Source: JBQLZO01 sp052168315 (GTDB taxonomy: Bacteria > Planctomycetota > Phycisphaerae > Phycisphaerales > UBA1924). From it: a stretch of DNA of 64,000 nucleotides. The notes beneath the pieces are model-generated. The model ran no database searches, was not told the origin of the DNA, and saw only the letters and a program-made list of their open reading frames with translations. The position numbers and the translations under genes are program-made. Location of the stretch: positions 51,885 through 115,884 of the forward strand of contig JBQLZO010000007.1 in NCBI GenBank assembly GCA_052168315.1. Reading direction: 5' to 3'. Shown in pieces: positions 63,988-64,000 of this stretch (positions are counted from its first letter, which is position 1; each line of letters begins with the position of its first letter).

Positions 63988-64000
63988 ATGCTCGCGGAGA
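63988..64000 (+). CDS. First codons of a gene cut by the right edge
   Basis: Only MLAE can be read. The call rests on the -10-like TACACT 7 nt upstream. A GTG at 63919 in the same frame is another possible start. Product unknown. Confidence 0.35.

Noticed and set aside
1..64000. tRNA, rRNA, CRISPR, insertion sequence, phage or replication origin
   Set aside because: No TpsiC-like GGTTCGA arm with a matching clover leaf, no regularly spaced repeats of CRISPR type, no transposase or integrase, and no cluster of DnaA boxes were found by eye. gyrA and gyrB are far apart and dnaA is absent.

Overview
The window looks like chromosomal DNA of a high-GC planctomycete, most likely class Phycisphaerae. 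The indicators are a short PEP-CTERM-like sorting tail (VPAPGALAI...RRRRNA), secreted beta-helix proteins ending in dockerin-like Asp-rich repeats, an outer-membrane BamA, zinc-ribbon multi-pass membrane proteins, a tricorn-type protease with an acidic insert, and very C-rich, G-poor intergenic DNA. I saw no rRNA, tRNA, CRISPR array, insertion sequence or prophage. The content is mostly housekeeping, with two AT-richer patches (about 12.7-13.5 kb and 46.6-47.9 kb) that hold small genes of unknown function.

Layout. 0-10 kb: a partial gene at the left edge, two cell-surface genes (one a gingipain-like secreted protein with no visible catalytic Cys), a divergent methyltransferase / membrane-protein pair, a coiled-coil protein, and a 992-aa DUF4175-like membrane protein with a huge disordered region. 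9.6-14.5 kb: DinB-like protein, Fur-family regulator, glutamate dehydrogenase with an intrinsic terminator, an AT-rich zinc-ribbon gene, and a TrkA-type RCK protein. 14.9-22.8 kb: secreted beta-helix protein, gyrB, an M20/M42-type peptidase, an SRPBCC protein, pgsA. 22.8-30.5 kb: a minus-strand nuoJKLMN operon (membrane arm of complex I) without the other nuo genes. 30.9-37.6 kb: ileS, an M28 (glutamate carboxypeptidase II-like) peptidase, a DUF1015 protein. 37.7-42.6 kb: three zinc-ribbon multi-pass paralogues in tandem, the last overlapping serA. 43-46.5 kb: tricorn protease homologue. 46.7-47.8 kb: CPCC-domain protein and a membrane protein. 48-57.4 kb: bamA, lipoprotein, deoC, a RelA/SpoT-type HD hydrolase, a conserved hypothetical, a FIST-domain protein, a second secreted beta-helix-type protein. 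57.5-64 kb: STAS protein and gyrA, a PEP-CTERM-like secreted protein, a heptamer repeat array, a multi-pass membrane protein, and the first codons of a gene at the right edge.

Three genome-wide habits stand out. (1) Ten start codons lack a Shine-Dalgarno but have a -10-like TAnnnT hexamer ending 6-8 nt before the start codon, so transcription should begin at the start codon itself (leaderless mRNAs). (2) In five genes a poly-C tract of a shared design begins at the base after the stop codon, often followed by a hairpin. (3) A dispersed heptamer repeat (CCTGATG / CCTGGTG / CCGGATC) occurs in an intergenic stretch, as a 215-bp array that supplies the end of one gene, and in frame inside nuoL. 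Several universally conserved proteins (GyrB, IleS, NuoJ, NuoL, NuoM, tricorn) carry lineage-specific inserts, often acidic or His-rich.

All product names come from reading the translated sequence. No database search was run.
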